Shown piece by piece: positions 41,629-51,500 of a stretch of DNA of 64,000 nt. Where the stretch lies: positions 1 to 64,000 of the forward strand of contig NZ_NFKS01000016.1 in NCBI RefSeq assembly GCF_002160515.1. Direction: 5' to 3'. The notes under the pieces were generated by a model. The model did not search any database and had not been told where the DNA came from. It saw only the letters and a program-made list of their open reading frames with translations. Position numbers and translations under genes: made by a program. The DNA comes from Anaeromassilibacillus sp. An172. Its GTDB lineage: Bacteria; Bacillota; Clostridia; Oscillospirales; Acutalibacteraceae. Positions within the stretch are counted from its first letter, which is position 1, and each line of letters opens with the position of its first letter.

Positions 41629-42129
41629 TTCACTTATTCCCACTGGGTGAACTCAAATTCCAACCCTAAACGGAAAAATATTTGCGAATTAAAAAAACTC
41701 TTCACTCATTTAGACAAAGGGTGCCGAAATGCACACCCATTTTCGGGCTTTCTTCAAAAATTTTTTGAGAAAATTTATCTCTTCACTTGTTCCCACTGGG
41801 AAGTACCAAATTATCGGGTGTTTCTGAAAAAATTTTTATCTGGTAAAAAGCCCTCTCACTTATTTGGAATTGCAAAGCCAAATGACACCCTATTTCACAG
41901 AAAAAATGAGAAAATATTTTTACTCGGTTGGGGGTGGCTTTACTTTCTTGCCGAAAAAGCCCCTTCACTTATTCCCACTGGGGACGGCTGAATGCACACC
42001 CTGAATCGCAAAAAATTTTATCCCTTCACTTATTGGAATTGAGAGATCAAAACGCAACCTGTTTTTAAGAAAAAATCAGAGAAAATTTTTTCGATGAAAA
42101 AATACCTCTCACTTGTTTCCACTGGGAGA
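41629..42129 (+). repeat. array of seven iteron-like repeats
   Basis: Seven degenerate copies of YTCACTTRTT followed either by CCCACTGGG (41629, 41782, 41964, 42107) or TTGGAATTG / TGGAATTGAG / a variant (41854, 42025, 41701) lie in an AT-rich 500-base stretch. Start-to-start distances are about 61-110 bases, mostly 72-82. Each copy is preceded by A/T tracts. The whole 853-base gap 41477-42329 has no gene. The position next to repA and parB suggests a replication origin, partition site or regulatory array. Confidence 0.65.
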
Positions 42130-42253
42130 GGACTTTTGGGGACGGTAATTTTGAAAAAAAGCAAAAAAATTTGCCCGCCAATATAGGCGGGCACACTTTC
42201 AATACTAAAAATATAATTGGCCTTCTTAAACACAGCGAACGCATACATATCGG

Positions 42254-42282
42254 TTGAATAATTCGTCAAAAAGTGTTATAAT
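42254..42282 (+). promoter_or_regulatory. promoter of the XRE/type I restriction-modification operon
   Basis: TTGAAT (42254-42259), a 17-base spacer and TATAAT (42277-42282) lie about 50 bases before the XRE gene. Confidence 0.7.
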
Positions 42283-42329
42283 AAAGCACTACATTATGGA
42301 TTTTGCCGTTTGTCGGGAGGTTATATGCT

Positions 42330-42557
42330 ATGGCAATCAGCTATAAAAAGCTATGGAAACTACTGATAGATAAAGACATGAAGAAAAAAGATCTGGAGCA
42401 GGCGGCGGGGATTAGCCATTACACCATTGGGAAATTGAACCGTGGCGACAATGTTACTACTGAGGTGCTGGCAAAAATCTGCATTGCGCTTGGCTGTACG
42501 ATGGATGATATCATGGAGATCATTCCGGATCATACCGATAAGATAACGGAGGAATAA
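42330..42557 (+). CDS. XRE-family regulator of the restriction-modification operon
   Basis: This 75-residue Cro/CI HTH protein (KKKDLEQAAGISHYTIGKLNRGDNVTTEVLAKICIALGCTMDDIMEI) lies two bases before hsdM. The ATG at 42330 follows GGGAGG. It may control the order in which methylase and nuclease are made after transfer of the element, as controller proteins do. Confidence 0.87.
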   Translation: MAISYKKLWKLLIDKDMKKKDLEQAAGISHYTIGKLNRGDNVTTEVLAKICIALGCTMDDIMEIIPDHTDKITEE

Positions 42558-42559
42558 CA

Positions 42560-44131
42560 ATGGCACGGACAGCAAAACCGAAAAAAGAAATATCTATGGA
42601 GGAAGCGCTTTGGAAAAGTGCGGACAAGCTGCGTGGCTCGGTAGAGCCTGCGGAGTATAAGCATGTTGTCCTGAGCCTGTTTTTTCTGAAATTCGCCGGT
42701 GATAAATTTGATGCTCAGAGAGAAATGATTGCAAAACAGTACGGCGAAAAATTTGTGGACACGGTGGCCTTCTACACAAAGGACAATGTTTTCTATCTGC
42801 CCCCGGAAAGCCGCTGGTCTTATATTATGGAAAACGCTAAGCAGGACGACATCGCCCTGAAAATCGACACGGCTCTTTATACGATTGAGAAAAATAATCC
42901 GGCGCTGAAGGGCGCTCTGCCGGACAACTATTATTCCCGCTTGCAGCTTGACACGGCAAAGTTGGCTTCCCTGTTGGACGAAATCAACCGCATCAATACC
43001 GATGACAAAGAGAATGACATCATCGGGCGCATTTATGAGTATTTTCTCAGCAAATTTGCACTTGCCGAAGGAAAAGGCAAGGGAGAATTCTATACGCCGA
43101 AATGTATTGTCAATTTGATTGCCGAAATGCTGGAACCTTACGATGGAATCTTGTACGATCCCTGCTGCGGTTCTGGCGGTATGTTCGTGCAGTCCATGAA
43201 ATTTGTGGAAGCGCACCACGGCAACAAAAAGCAGGTTTCCATCTACGGGCAGGAATATACCAATACTACCTATAAACTTTGTAAGATGAACCTTGCTATC
43301 CGTGGCATTTCCGCAAATCTCGGTGAAACGGCGGCGAACACCTTCACCAACGACCAGCACAAGGATTTGAAAGCCGATTACATTATGGCAAACCCGCCCT
43401 TTAATCAAAAAGCATGGAGAGCGGAAAACGAATTGATTGACGATCCCAGATGGGACGGCTATGAAGTGCCGCCTACCAGCAACGCAAACTATGGTTGGAT
43501 TTTGAATATCGTTTCCAAGCTGTCGCAGAACGGCGTCGCCGGATTTCTGCTTGCAAACGGTGCTCTGTCCGACGACGGAACGGAGCTGAAAATCAGAAAG
43601 CAGCTGATCGAAAACAATCTGGTGGAAGCCATTATCATCTTACCGAGGAACCTGTTCTATACAACGGACATCAGCGTCACGCTTTGGATATTGAACAAGA
43701 ACAAAAAGGCCCGTGTTGTGGAGCAGAACGGGCAGCTTAAGCGTTATCGTGACAGAGAGCGGGAAATTCTCTTTATGGATTTGCGGCAGATGGGTAGCCC
43801 CTACGAGAAAAAATACATTGAGCTGACGGAGGAAAATCGGGCGAAGGTCACTTCGGTCTATCACAACTGGCAGCAGGCGGATTATGAGGAAACCTACGAG
43901 AATATTCCGGAATTTTGCTATTCCGCTTCTTTTGAGGAAGTCGCAGAAAAAGGCTTTACCCTTGTGCCGAGCCGGTATATTGAATTTGTCAACCGTGATG
44001 AGAATATAGACTTTGATACAAAGATGAAAACACTTCAGGCTGAGCTGAAAGAGCTGCTTGTGCAGGAAGAACAGTCAAAAGCTGACCTGCTGGCGGTGTT
44101 TAAGGAGTTAGGGTATGAAATCGAACTATGA
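42560..44131 (+). CDS. hsdM: type I restriction enzyme, methyltransferase subunit
   Basis: This 523-residue N6-adenine methylase has an N-terminal helical HsdM domain, a SAM-binding motif in YDPCCGSGGMF and the catalytic motif NPPF in IMANPPFNQKAW. With two copies per HsdS it methylates the recognition sequence. The length is typical. GGAGG lies just before the ATG. The last 17 bases overlap hsdS, so translation is coupled. Confidence 0.96.
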   Translation: MARTAKPKKEISMEEALWKSADKLRGSVEPAEYKHVVLSLFFLKFAGDKFDAQREMIAKQYGEKFVDTVAFYTKDNVFYLPPESRWSYIMENAKQDDIALKIDTALYTIEKNNPALKGALPDNYYSRLQLDTAKLASLLDEINRINTDDKENDIIGRIYEYFLSKFALAEGKGKGEFYTPKCIVNLIAEMLEPYDGILYDPCCGSGGMFVQSMKFVEAHHGNKKQVSIYGQEYTNTTYKLCKMNLAIRGISANLGETAANTFTNDQHKDLKADYIMANPPFNQKAWRAENELIDDPRWDGYEVPPTSNANYGWILNIVSKLSQNGVAGFLLANGALSDDGTELKIRKQLIENNLVEAIIILPRNLFYTTDISVTLWILNKNKKARVVEQNGQLKRYRDREREILFMDLRQMGSPYEKKYIELTEENRAKVTSVYHNWQQADYEETYENIPEFCYSASFEEVAEKGFTLVPSRYIEFVNRDENIDFDTKMKTLQAELKELLVQEEQSKADLLAVFKELGYEIEL

Positions 44132-45167
44132 CGCTTTAGGCAATTATATTCGATTGGTTGATACACGCAACACAGACCTTGTCACGGAGCAAGTCTTAGG
44201 GATAAATATAGACAAATATTTTATGCCATCGGTTGCGAATGTAATTGGTACGGATTTGAGTAAATACAAACTCATTACCAAAGGTAAGTTTGCCTGTAAT
44301 CCCATGCATGTCGGTCGTGATGAAAGACTGCCTGTTGCTTTATACACTGAGGATGAGCCTGCAATCGTATCTCCTGCATACTTTATGTTCGAGATTATTG
44401 ACAGCAGTATTTTGAATGAGGATTACTTAATGATGTGGTTTCGCAGGCCAGAATTTGACAGACTTTGTTGGCTTCGCACTGACGGAAGCGTTCGAGGCGG
44501 TATTACTTGGGATGATATTTGCAGAATGAAAGTTCCTGTTCCTCCGCTGAATGAACAAATTGAAATAGTGCAAAGCTATCAAGCAATCACCGACAGAATC
44601 GCTTTGAAAAAGCAGATAAATGATAATTTAGAAGCGACGCTTACGGCAGTTTTCACAGAAATATTTTCGGCTGCCGAAGCCACGGAACAAACAAAATTAA
44701 GTGAGCTTATGACCTTCGGCAACGGAAAATCTCGTCCTAAAACAGATGGAACTATCCCTGTTTATGGTGGTAACGGCATTTTATCCTATACAGACCAATA
44801 TAACATTGAAAATGCAATTCTTATTGGTCGTGTTGGAGCGTATTGTGGAAGCGTGTACTTGGAACAAGGCATCTGTTGGGTAAGCGATAATGCAATTTTC
44901 GCAAAATCTAAAGTCTCGATAGACGAGTTCTTCGATTACTTCCTTTTGAAAAAGCTAAACCTTTTTAATCACCATGTTGGCACCGGTCAACAACTGCTGA
45001 CACAAGAAATTTTGAACAATATTGAGGTTGCAAAACCAAACATTGAGCAAATTGAAATATTCAACGCTAAAGCAAAGGCGGTTTTCCAATCAATTTCTGC
45101 TAACAGAGATGAGATAATACGCTTGCAAGAGCTTTCAGATTTGCTTCTTTCTCGCTTGGCAGGTTAA
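44115..45167 (+). CDS. hsdS: type I restriction enzyme, specificity subunit (expressed form)
   Basis: This 350-residue specificity subunit has two target-recognition halves. The first half ends in the conserved helix ITDRIALKKQINDNL, which contains site 1 (TAAATGATAATTTAG, 44617-44631). The second half begins right after it and ends RLQELSDLLLSRLAG just before inverted site 2 (45173-45187). The halves recognise two parts of a bipartite DNA site. Because the second half lies between inverted sites, it can be flipped, which would leave a truncated protein. Confidence 0.93.
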   Translation: MKSNYDALGNYIRLVDTRNTDLVTEQVLGINIDKYFMPSVANVIGTDLSKYKLITKGKFACNPMHVGRDERLPVALYTEDEPAIVSPAYFMFEIIDSSILNEDYLMMWFRRPEFDRLCWLRTDGSVRGGITWDDICRMKVPVPPLNEQIEIVQSYQAITDRIALKKQINDNLEATLTAVFTEIFSAAEATEQTKLSELMTFGNGKSRPKTDGTIPVYGGNGILSYTDQYNIENAILIGRVGAYCGSVYLEQGICWVSDNAIFAKSKVSIDEFFDYFLLKKLNLFNHHVGTGQQLLTQEILNNIEVAKPNIEQIEIFNAKAKAVFQSISANRDEIIRLQELSDLLLSRLAG

Positions 45168-45187
45168 GCCACTAAATTATCATTTAC
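44617..45187. repeat. invertible segment 1 (second half of hsdS) bounded by 15-bp inverted sites
   Basis: Site 1 is TAAATGATAATTTAG (44617-44631). Site 2 is its exact reverse complement (45173-45187). The identical sites also occur at 46778-46792 (forward) and 47400-47414 (reverse). The enclosed coding half is currently in the expressed orientation. Recombination with the other sites would swap halves between the two hsdS genes. Confidence 0.85.
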
Positions 45188-45281
45188 CATATATCCCACA
45201 ACTCTTGTGGGTGGCAGGAGTTAAAGTAGGGGGAACTCCCGCCCCGTAGTTGTTCTCTTAATAAATCAAGGAGATACGACT

Positions 45282-46265
45282 ATGAAACAGAATTTAATCA
45301 CAGATGTTGTTCAGGGAATGTTGCCTTACCTGAATAACGCTCAAACAGAGAAGCTGCAAGAGGTGCTGCAACACACGCTATTCGGCTATGAGGTAACAAC
45401 AGTTGCGAACGATACGGAAAACTTAGAGCAGGATTTGGTGGAGCTATTTCTTTCCGCAAAGCGAATAGAAGGGTGCTCTGAAAAGACCTTGAAATACTAT
45501 AACGCAACGATACAAGCTATGCTGACCCGTGTTGGAAAAGGCGTTAGGCACATCGTAACCGATGATGTTCGCAGTTATTTGACCGAGTATCAGGAGAAAA
45601 ATCAATCAAGCAAGGTTACGATTGACAACATAAGGCGCATACTTTCCAGCTTCTTTTCGTGGCTGGAAGATGAGGACTATATTCTGAAAAGTCCGGTCAG
45701 ACGAATCCATAAAGTCAAAACCGGAACGAACATAAAAGAAACCTACACCGATGAAGCTCTCGAACTCATGCGTGATAGCTGTACCGAGCTTCGGGATCTG
45801 GCGATCATAGATATGCTTGCCTCAACGGGTATGCGTGTGGGCGAAATGGTTTTACTGAATCGGGCGGATATAAACTTTAACGAAAGAGAATGCGTGGTGT
45901 TCGGCAAGGGCGACAAAGAGCGTATCGTGTACTTTGACGCAAGGACGAAGATCCACTTGCAAAATTACTTAAACAGCCGCAGGGACGAAAATCCGGCACT
46001 GTTTGTGTCTCTGCAAAAGCCGCATAAACGCTTGCAAATCAGCGGTATTGAGGTGCGGCTTCGTGAGTACGGAAAACGCTTGGGGCTAAGCAAGGTACAT
46101 CCGCACAAGTTTAGGCGAACTCTTGCGACAATGGCTATCGACAAAGGAATGCCCATAGAGCAGCTTCAGCAGCTTTTAGGGCATAGAAGAATAGATACGA
46201 CCTTGCAATACGCAATGGTAAAGCAGAGCAATGTCAAGATTGCTCACAGAAAATACATCGGATGA
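45282..46265 (+). CDS. tyrosine recombinase, probable hsdS invertase
   Basis: This 327-residue XerC/integrase-family protein has an N-terminal SAM-like domain and a catalytic domain with STGMRVGEM (first Arg), KVHPHKFRRTLAT (HxxR), LLGHRRIDTTLQYA (His) and the nucleophilic Tyr shortly after. It lies between the two hsdS genes, as in known phase-variable type I systems such as those of Streptococcus pneumoniae, where the recombinase inverts hsdS segments. It is therefore unlikely to be the integrase of the island. Confidence 0.92.
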   Translation: MKQNLITDVVQGMLPYLNNAQTEKLQEVLQHTLFGYEVTTVANDTENLEQDLVELFLSAKRIEGCSEKTLKYYNATIQAMLTRVGKGVRHIVTDDVRSYLTEYQEKNQSSKVTIDNIRRILSSFFSWLEDEDYILKSPVRRIHKVKTGTNIKETYTDEALELMRDSCTELRDLAIIDMLASTGMRVGEMVLLNRADINFNERECVVFGKGDKERIVYFDARTKIHLQNYLNSRRDENPALFVSLQKPHKRLQISGIEVRLREYGKRLGLSKVHPHKFRRTLATMAIDKGMPIEQLQQLLGHRRIDTTLQYAMVKQSNVKIAHRKYIG

Positions 46266-46272
46266 GGTGAAG

Positions 46273-46800
46273 ATGATGAAAAAAGGCTATCGACTTCTTG
46301 GGGAGTTTATCCGACAAGTTGATGTTCGTAATACGGAAGGCAAAGAGGAAAATCTTTTAGGCGTTTCCGTTCAGAAACAATTCATCCCTTCTATTGCGAA
46401 TACTGTTGGTACAGATTTTACCAAGTACAAGGTCGTAAGAAAAGGACAGTTTACATACATTCCAGATACTTCCCGCAGAGGAGATAAAATAGGAATTGCC
46501 TTGCTGGAAGATTATGACGAAGGTTTGGTGAGCAATGTTTACACAGTTTTTGAGGTTATTGATGAAAATCAACTTATGCCTGAATATCTCATGCTGTGGT
46601 TCAGCAGACCGGAGTTTGACAGGTACGCCCGTTTCAAATCTCATGGAAGCGTCCGAGAAGTTATGGATTGGGATGAAATGTGCAAGGTAGAACTTCCTGT
46701 TCCCTCTATCGAGGAGCAGAGAAGTATCGTCAAAGCCTACAAGGCAATCACCGACAGAATCGTTTTGAAGAAACGGATAAATGATAATTTAGCGGCTTGA
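46273..46800 (+). CDS. type I specificity subunit, first half only (second hsdS, off form)
   Basis: This 175-residue protein matches the first half of hsdS at 44115 with a different target-recognition sequence (LLGVSVQKQFIPSIANTVGTDFTKYK). It ends ITDRIVLKKRINDNL plus Ala-Ala-stop. Site 3 (46778-46792) is at that end. The missing second half lies just downstream on the opposite strand. Inversion between sites 3 and 4 would fuse the two in frame. GAGG lies before the double ATG at 46273. Confidence 0.88.
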   Translation: MMKKGYRLLGEFIRQVDVRNTEGKEENLLGVSVQKQFIPSIANTVGTDFTKYKVVRKGQFTYIPDTSRRGDKIGIALLEDYDEGLVSNVYTVFEVIDENQLMPEYLMLWFSRPEFDRYARFKSHGSVREVMDWDEMCKVELPVPSIEEQRSIVKAYKAITDRIVLKKRINDNLAA

Positions 46801-47414
46801 TAACTGAGTCAATAAAGCGTTTTGGAGTTCGCTGAGCTGTTGTATTTCATTAGTATTTGCAAGAACCTGAGCAAAAAGCGGTTCAACACGCTTTTGGAAA
46901 AGGATTGCATCATCAGCATTAGGTTCAAACACCTTTTCCATTTCAAAATCTCGTGTTACTAAGGCACTAAAAACAGCTCCTGATGCTTTCTTCTTCATTG
47001 TTGCTATTACATACCGTGTAAAAGAATATACAAATAATGGTGGATAGTCGGCTTTGCCCTTCAACGCATAGCAAGATTGGTTCATCGCCATAGATACGCC
47101 TGCCATCGACAAGTTGCCAACTGTTCCACGACAAGTAACAAAAGTGGTAAATGGCGGATATAAACGACTTGAACAGTTATTAAGACCTGCAACGGTCAAG
47201 TGTTTTTCGGTACTAATGCAAAACGGTGAATGAGAAACATCTTTAGGTGTAAAGAAAAGAATATCACCATTCCAAAAACTATCTTCTTCTGTTTTTGGAG
47301 TGCCGCCACCCATCAGTTGCACAATATCGGTAAATGATATAGTTGCATCCGGTTTCCTTTCTAAGAACATCTTGAAGAAAATCGTATCGGTGGTATTTAC
47401 TAAATTATCATTTA
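46778..47414. repeat. invertible segment 2 (silent hsdS second half) bounded by 15-bp inverted sites
   Basis: Site 3 (forward, 46778-46792) and site 4 (reverse, 47400-47414) have the same 15-base sequence as sites 1 and 2. Read across an inverted joint the frame runs INDNL into VNTTDTIFFKMFLERK without a stop, which confirms a functional switch. The stop codon of the silent half overlaps site 3. Confidence 0.85.
46789..47370 (-). CDS. silent second half of a type I specificity subunit, inverted
   Basis: On the minus strand this encodes a second target-recognition domain (IVQLMGGGTPKTEEDSFWNGDILFFTPKDVSHSPF) and the final conserved helix (IQQLSELQNALLTQL). It has no own ribosome binding site and is open in frame back to site 4 at 47414, so it is a cassette that works only when joined to a first half by inversion. 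The sequence differs from the second half of the expressed hsdS, so four combinations are possible. Confidence 0.88.
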   Translation of the reverse strand: MFLERKPDATISFTDIVQLMGGGTPKTEEDSFWNGDILFFTPKDVSHSPFCISTEKHLTVAGLNNCSSRLYPPFTTFVTCRGTVGNLSMAGVSMAMNQSCYALKGKADYPPLFVYSFTRYVIATMKKKASGAVFSALVTRDFEMEKVFEPNADDAILFQKRVEPLFAQVLANTNEIQQLSELQNALLTQLSSR

Positions 47415-47426
47415 TTGGAGGTTATT

Positions 47427-48530
47427 ATGATTACATTAAGACAGGGTAAACCCAAGACAATTTTGGAAAATTCTTTAAATAGTGCCTTAACAGCAGTTGA
47501 AACATATAATCGCCCTAAAACAAAATTTCGGATTGAGAATTATGTAGTATTAATGATTATTGCGTGGACAAAGCTTTTTCATGCTTTTTTTCAAGCAACA
47601 ATAGGAGAAAGATATTTTTATAAAGAAAAGAACGGTCGCTATAAAATTATAGAGGGCGAAAGAAAGGCATGGGAACTAAAAGAATGCATTAAGAATTTCC
47701 AGAAAGGCACCCAAAAACAAAAGCTCACAGAAGCGGTTATAGCTAATTTGAATTTTTTTATTGGGATTAGAAATAAGATTGAACATAGATATTGGAATTC
47801 TTCTGCATTGGATATTTTACTTTTTGGAGAATGTCAGGCATTACTTTATAATTATGAAAATACGGTAATGGCTTTATTTGGCGATGATTATTCTATAAAC
47901 ACTTGTTTGGCCTATGCATTGCAATTTTCTCACCTTCGTGCAAATGAGCAGTTAGTTGCTCAAAAAGACTTGCTTTCTAAAGATATGCAAGATATAAAAA
48001 AGTACATTGATAAATATAGAACAGATCTTTCTCAAGAAATATACGATAGTCAGGAATATAGTATAAAATTACTTCAAATACCAAAAGTCAGTAATACGAA
48101 TCGATCTGACTTATCAGTAGAGTTCGTTAATTGGAATTCATTAAGTGATGAGGACAAAAATAATTATCAAAAAGTTTCGGCAATTATTAAAGATAAAATA
48201 ATTAAACAACCCGTGTCTAATGCAAATATGTTAAAACCGGGTGATGTAATAAACATGGTTAGAGAGAAAACTGGTGAGACGTTAAGTTTATATAATCACA
48301 CTGATTTGTGGAAAGCGTTCGGTATTCGTCCTGGAACAAATTCTGAGTCAAAATTTGAAACCATAACTAAATATTGTATTTACGATGAGCCCCATAATGA
48401 TTATTTGTATACCACAGAATGGGTTGAATTTATCGTGCGATTGATTACGGACTATGGTTTTAAAAAGGAAAACATACATAATAAATGTAAGGAAAACCTT
48501 AAAATGGAAGATTATAATAAAAAGGAGTGA
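47427..48530 (+). CDS. DUF3644 family protein
   Basis: This 367-residue protein has an N-terminal DUF3644-type region (NSLNSALTAVETYNRPKTKFRIENYVVLMIIAWTKLFHAFF, then NFFIGIRNKIEHRYW), also seen in HEPN-like proteins. Base composition is clearly more AT-rich than hsdM and hsdR, suggesting separate origin. Such proteins are often encoded within restriction-modification and abortive loci. It could be an extra defence gene. GGAGG precedes the ATG at 47427. Confidence 0.8.
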   Translation: MITLRQGKPKTILENSLNSALTAVETYNRPKTKFRIENYVVLMIIAWTKLFHAFFQATIGERYFYKEKNGRYKIIEGERKAWELKECIKNFQKGTQKQKLTEAVIANLNFFIGIRNKIEHRYWNSSALDILLFGECQALLYNYENTVMALFGDDYSINTCLAYALQFSHLRANEQLVAQKDLLSKDMQDIKKYIDKYRTDLSQEIYDSQEYSIKLLQIPKVSNTNRSDLSVEFVNWNSLSDEDKNNYQKVSAIIKDKIIKQPVSNANMLKPGDVINMVREKTGETLSLYNHTDLWKAFGIRPGTNSESKFETITKYCIYDEPHNDYLYTTEWVEFIVRLITDYGFKKENIHNKCKENLKMEDYNKKE

Positions 48531-48535
48531 CCACA

Positions 48536-51500
48536 ATGGCAAACTTTAACGAACACGCCTTGGAACTATCCATTATGGAGTTGTTCAAGGATGAAGGATA
48601 TATCTATCTTGCAGGAGAGCAGATCCATCGGGAGCGCACGGAAGTTCTGCTTGCCGATGATCTGCGGCAGTATTTATATAACCGTTACGCCAAGGACGGT
48701 ATCACTCCCGGCGAAGTAGACGGTATCCTTTTGCGCCTTCACAACATCTCCGGCACGGTGTACGAAGCGAACAAGGCGGTACATAAACTGCTGTGCGACG
48801 GCTTTATCCTCAACCGTGAGGACAGAACGCAGAAGGATTTATATATTGAGCTGATCGACTATGATAATCCCGAAAACAACATCTTCAAGGCGGTTAACCA
48901 GTTTGAAATTGAGGGCGTGGGTGGTCAGCTCCGCATTCCCGACGGCATTGTGTTTGTCAATGGTATTCCTGTGGTGGTTCTGGAATTCAAGAGTGTCGTC
49001 AAGGAAAACACAACGATTATGGACGCTTACACGCAGCTCACCGTCCGCTACCGCAGAGATATTCCGGAACTGCTCAAATACAACGCCTTTGTGGTGATCA
49101 GCGACGGTGTGAACAACAAATATGGCTCTCTTTTTAGTCCCTATGACTATTTCTATGCATGGAGGAAAGTTGAGTCTGATGATAAAGAGCTGGACGGAAT
49201 CAACTCCCTTGTCACCATGATAAAAGGGCTGTTTCGCAAAGATCGGCTGCTTGCGGTTATCAAGGATTTTATCTATTTCCCCGACAACTCGGATAAAGAG
49301 CTGAAAATCGTCTGCCGTTATCCGCAGTTTTTTGCCGCTACCAAGCTATTTGAGAATAGCAAGCTGCATATGCGTCCTGACGGTGATGGAAAGGGCGGCA
49401 CCTATTTCGGCGCCACCGGCTGTGGCAAGAGCTACACTATGCTGTTTTTGACTCGTATGCTGATGAAAAGCAAACTGTTCCACAGCCCGACTATTTTGAT
49501 TATCACTGACCGTACCGATTTGGATGACCAGCTTTCCCGTCAATTTGTCAATTCCAAAAAATATATTGGCGATGAAACGGTAGTCAGCATTGAATCCCGT
49601 GAAAAGCTGCGGGAAGAATTGCAGGGCCGGGAAAGCGGTGGGGTGTATTTAACGACCATCCAGAAATTCACGGAGGATTTGCAGCTGCTCACCGACAGAA
49701 CCAATGTCATTTGTATTTCTGATGAGGCGCACCGAAGCCAGATCAACCTCGACCAAAAGGTCAAAGTGACCGAAGCGGGTGTGGAACGCAAATACGGCTT
49801 TGCCAAGTATCTGCATGATTCCCTGCCGAATGCTACCTATGTCGGCTTTACCGGAACGCCGGTGGACGGGACGATCGAAGTTTTCGGTCCTGTGGTGGAT
49901 TCCTACACCATGACCGAATCGGTGCGTGACGGCATTACCGTTAACCTTGTTTACGATGGGCGTGCGGCGAGGGTGACGCTGGACAATGCAAAAGTCAAAG
50001 AAATCGAACAGTATTACGATCAGTGCGAGGCGCAGGGCGCTAACGAGCACCAAATCGAGGAAAGCCAGAAAGCTGTTGCCCAAATGGAAGCAATTATCGG
50101 CGATCCAGACAGGCTGCGTGCAGTCGCCAAGGACTTTATTCACCATTACGAAACCCGTGTGGCAGAGGGCACTACGGTTGCGGGAAAGGCAATGTTTGTC
50201 TGCATGAACCGCAATATCGCTTATGATCTTTACAAAATCATTGTAGAGATGCGTTCCCAGTGGGCGGAAAAGAAAATCAGCGAAGATGAAGCAGCGCTTA
50301 CCGATAAAGAGAAAAAAGAACTGAAGCCTATTGAGAAGATCAAGCTGGTGATGACTCGCAACAAAGATGATGAGCCTGCCCTCTATGAAATGCTTGGAAC
50401 AAAGGATGACCGCAAGGAATTTGACCGGCAGTTCAAAAATCCGAAATCCAATTTCAAAATCGCTATCGTTGTCGATATGTGGCTGACCGGATTTGATGTT
50501 CCGGAGCTGGATACCATCTACATAGATAAACCGATTCAGCAGCATACTCTGATTCAGACGATCTCCCGTGTCAACCGTGTCTGCGAAGGCAAAGACAAGG
50601 GCTTGATTGTGGACTATATCGGTATCAAAAAGAATATGAACCTTGCTTTAAAGAAATACACGAATTTTGAATGTGATGAGTTTGAAGGTGTGGAGCAGGC
50701 GGTTACCATCGTCAAAGATCAGTTAGAAGTGCTGGCGCAGATGTTCCACGGCTTTAACAGCAAGGATTTCTTTGAAGGTTCTCCGACGGAGCAGCTTGCC
50801 TGCCTCAATCGGGCGGTTGAATATGTGCAGCTTTCGGAAGAACTGGAAACACGCTTTATGGCGGCGGTCAAGCGGATGAAGCAGGCTTTCAATCTTTGCA
50901 GCTCCAGCGAAAAGATTTCGGACGAGGAAAAAGATTATATCCATTTTTACTGCGCTGTTCGCTCTATCCTTTTCAAACTGACAAAGGGGGACTCCCCTGA
51001 TATTTCGCAGATGAATGCTCGTGTGCGTGAAATGCTGGAGGGCGCTATCCAGTCGGACGGCATCGAGGAATTGTTTGAAACCGGAAAACATATATCCGTT
51101 GACATTTTCAGCAATGAGTACATGGACAAGATAAACGCTATCCAGCTGCCGAACACCAAAATCAAAATCCTGCAAAGACTACTCTCACAGGAAATCGACG
51201 AATTCAAAAAGGTCAACAAAATCATGGGTGTCGAATTTGCAGACAGATTAAAGCGGGTGGTTGACGAATACAATAACCGCCGCAGAGATGAATCCTATGC
51301 CAATGAGGTGCTTGACGATATTGCCGGGAAGCTTGCCGATCTGCTTGCGGAGCTGAAAACAGAAAAGGACTCCTTCAAAAAATTAGGGATAGACTACGAG
51401 GAAAAAGCCTTTTATGATATTTTGAAAGCTGTTGCAAAGAAATACGAGTTCGACAATGAATATCCGGATGAAAAGATGATTGAGCTTTCAAAGAAAATCA

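Noticed and set aside
41629-42129. Repeat array considered as a CRISPR
   Set aside because: Repeats are short and degenerate with two flavours, spacing is irregular (61-110 bases), and there are no cas genes.
45282-46265. Tyrosine recombinase as integrase of the whole island
   Set aside because: It sits between two hsdS genes with four inverted sites around it, far from the island ends. Serine recombinases account for integration.
49649-50545. 298-residue ORF antisense to hsdR, and a similar 292-residue one antisense to hsdM (42530-43408)
   Set aside because: Both lie wholly within complete type I subunit genes with all motifs intact.
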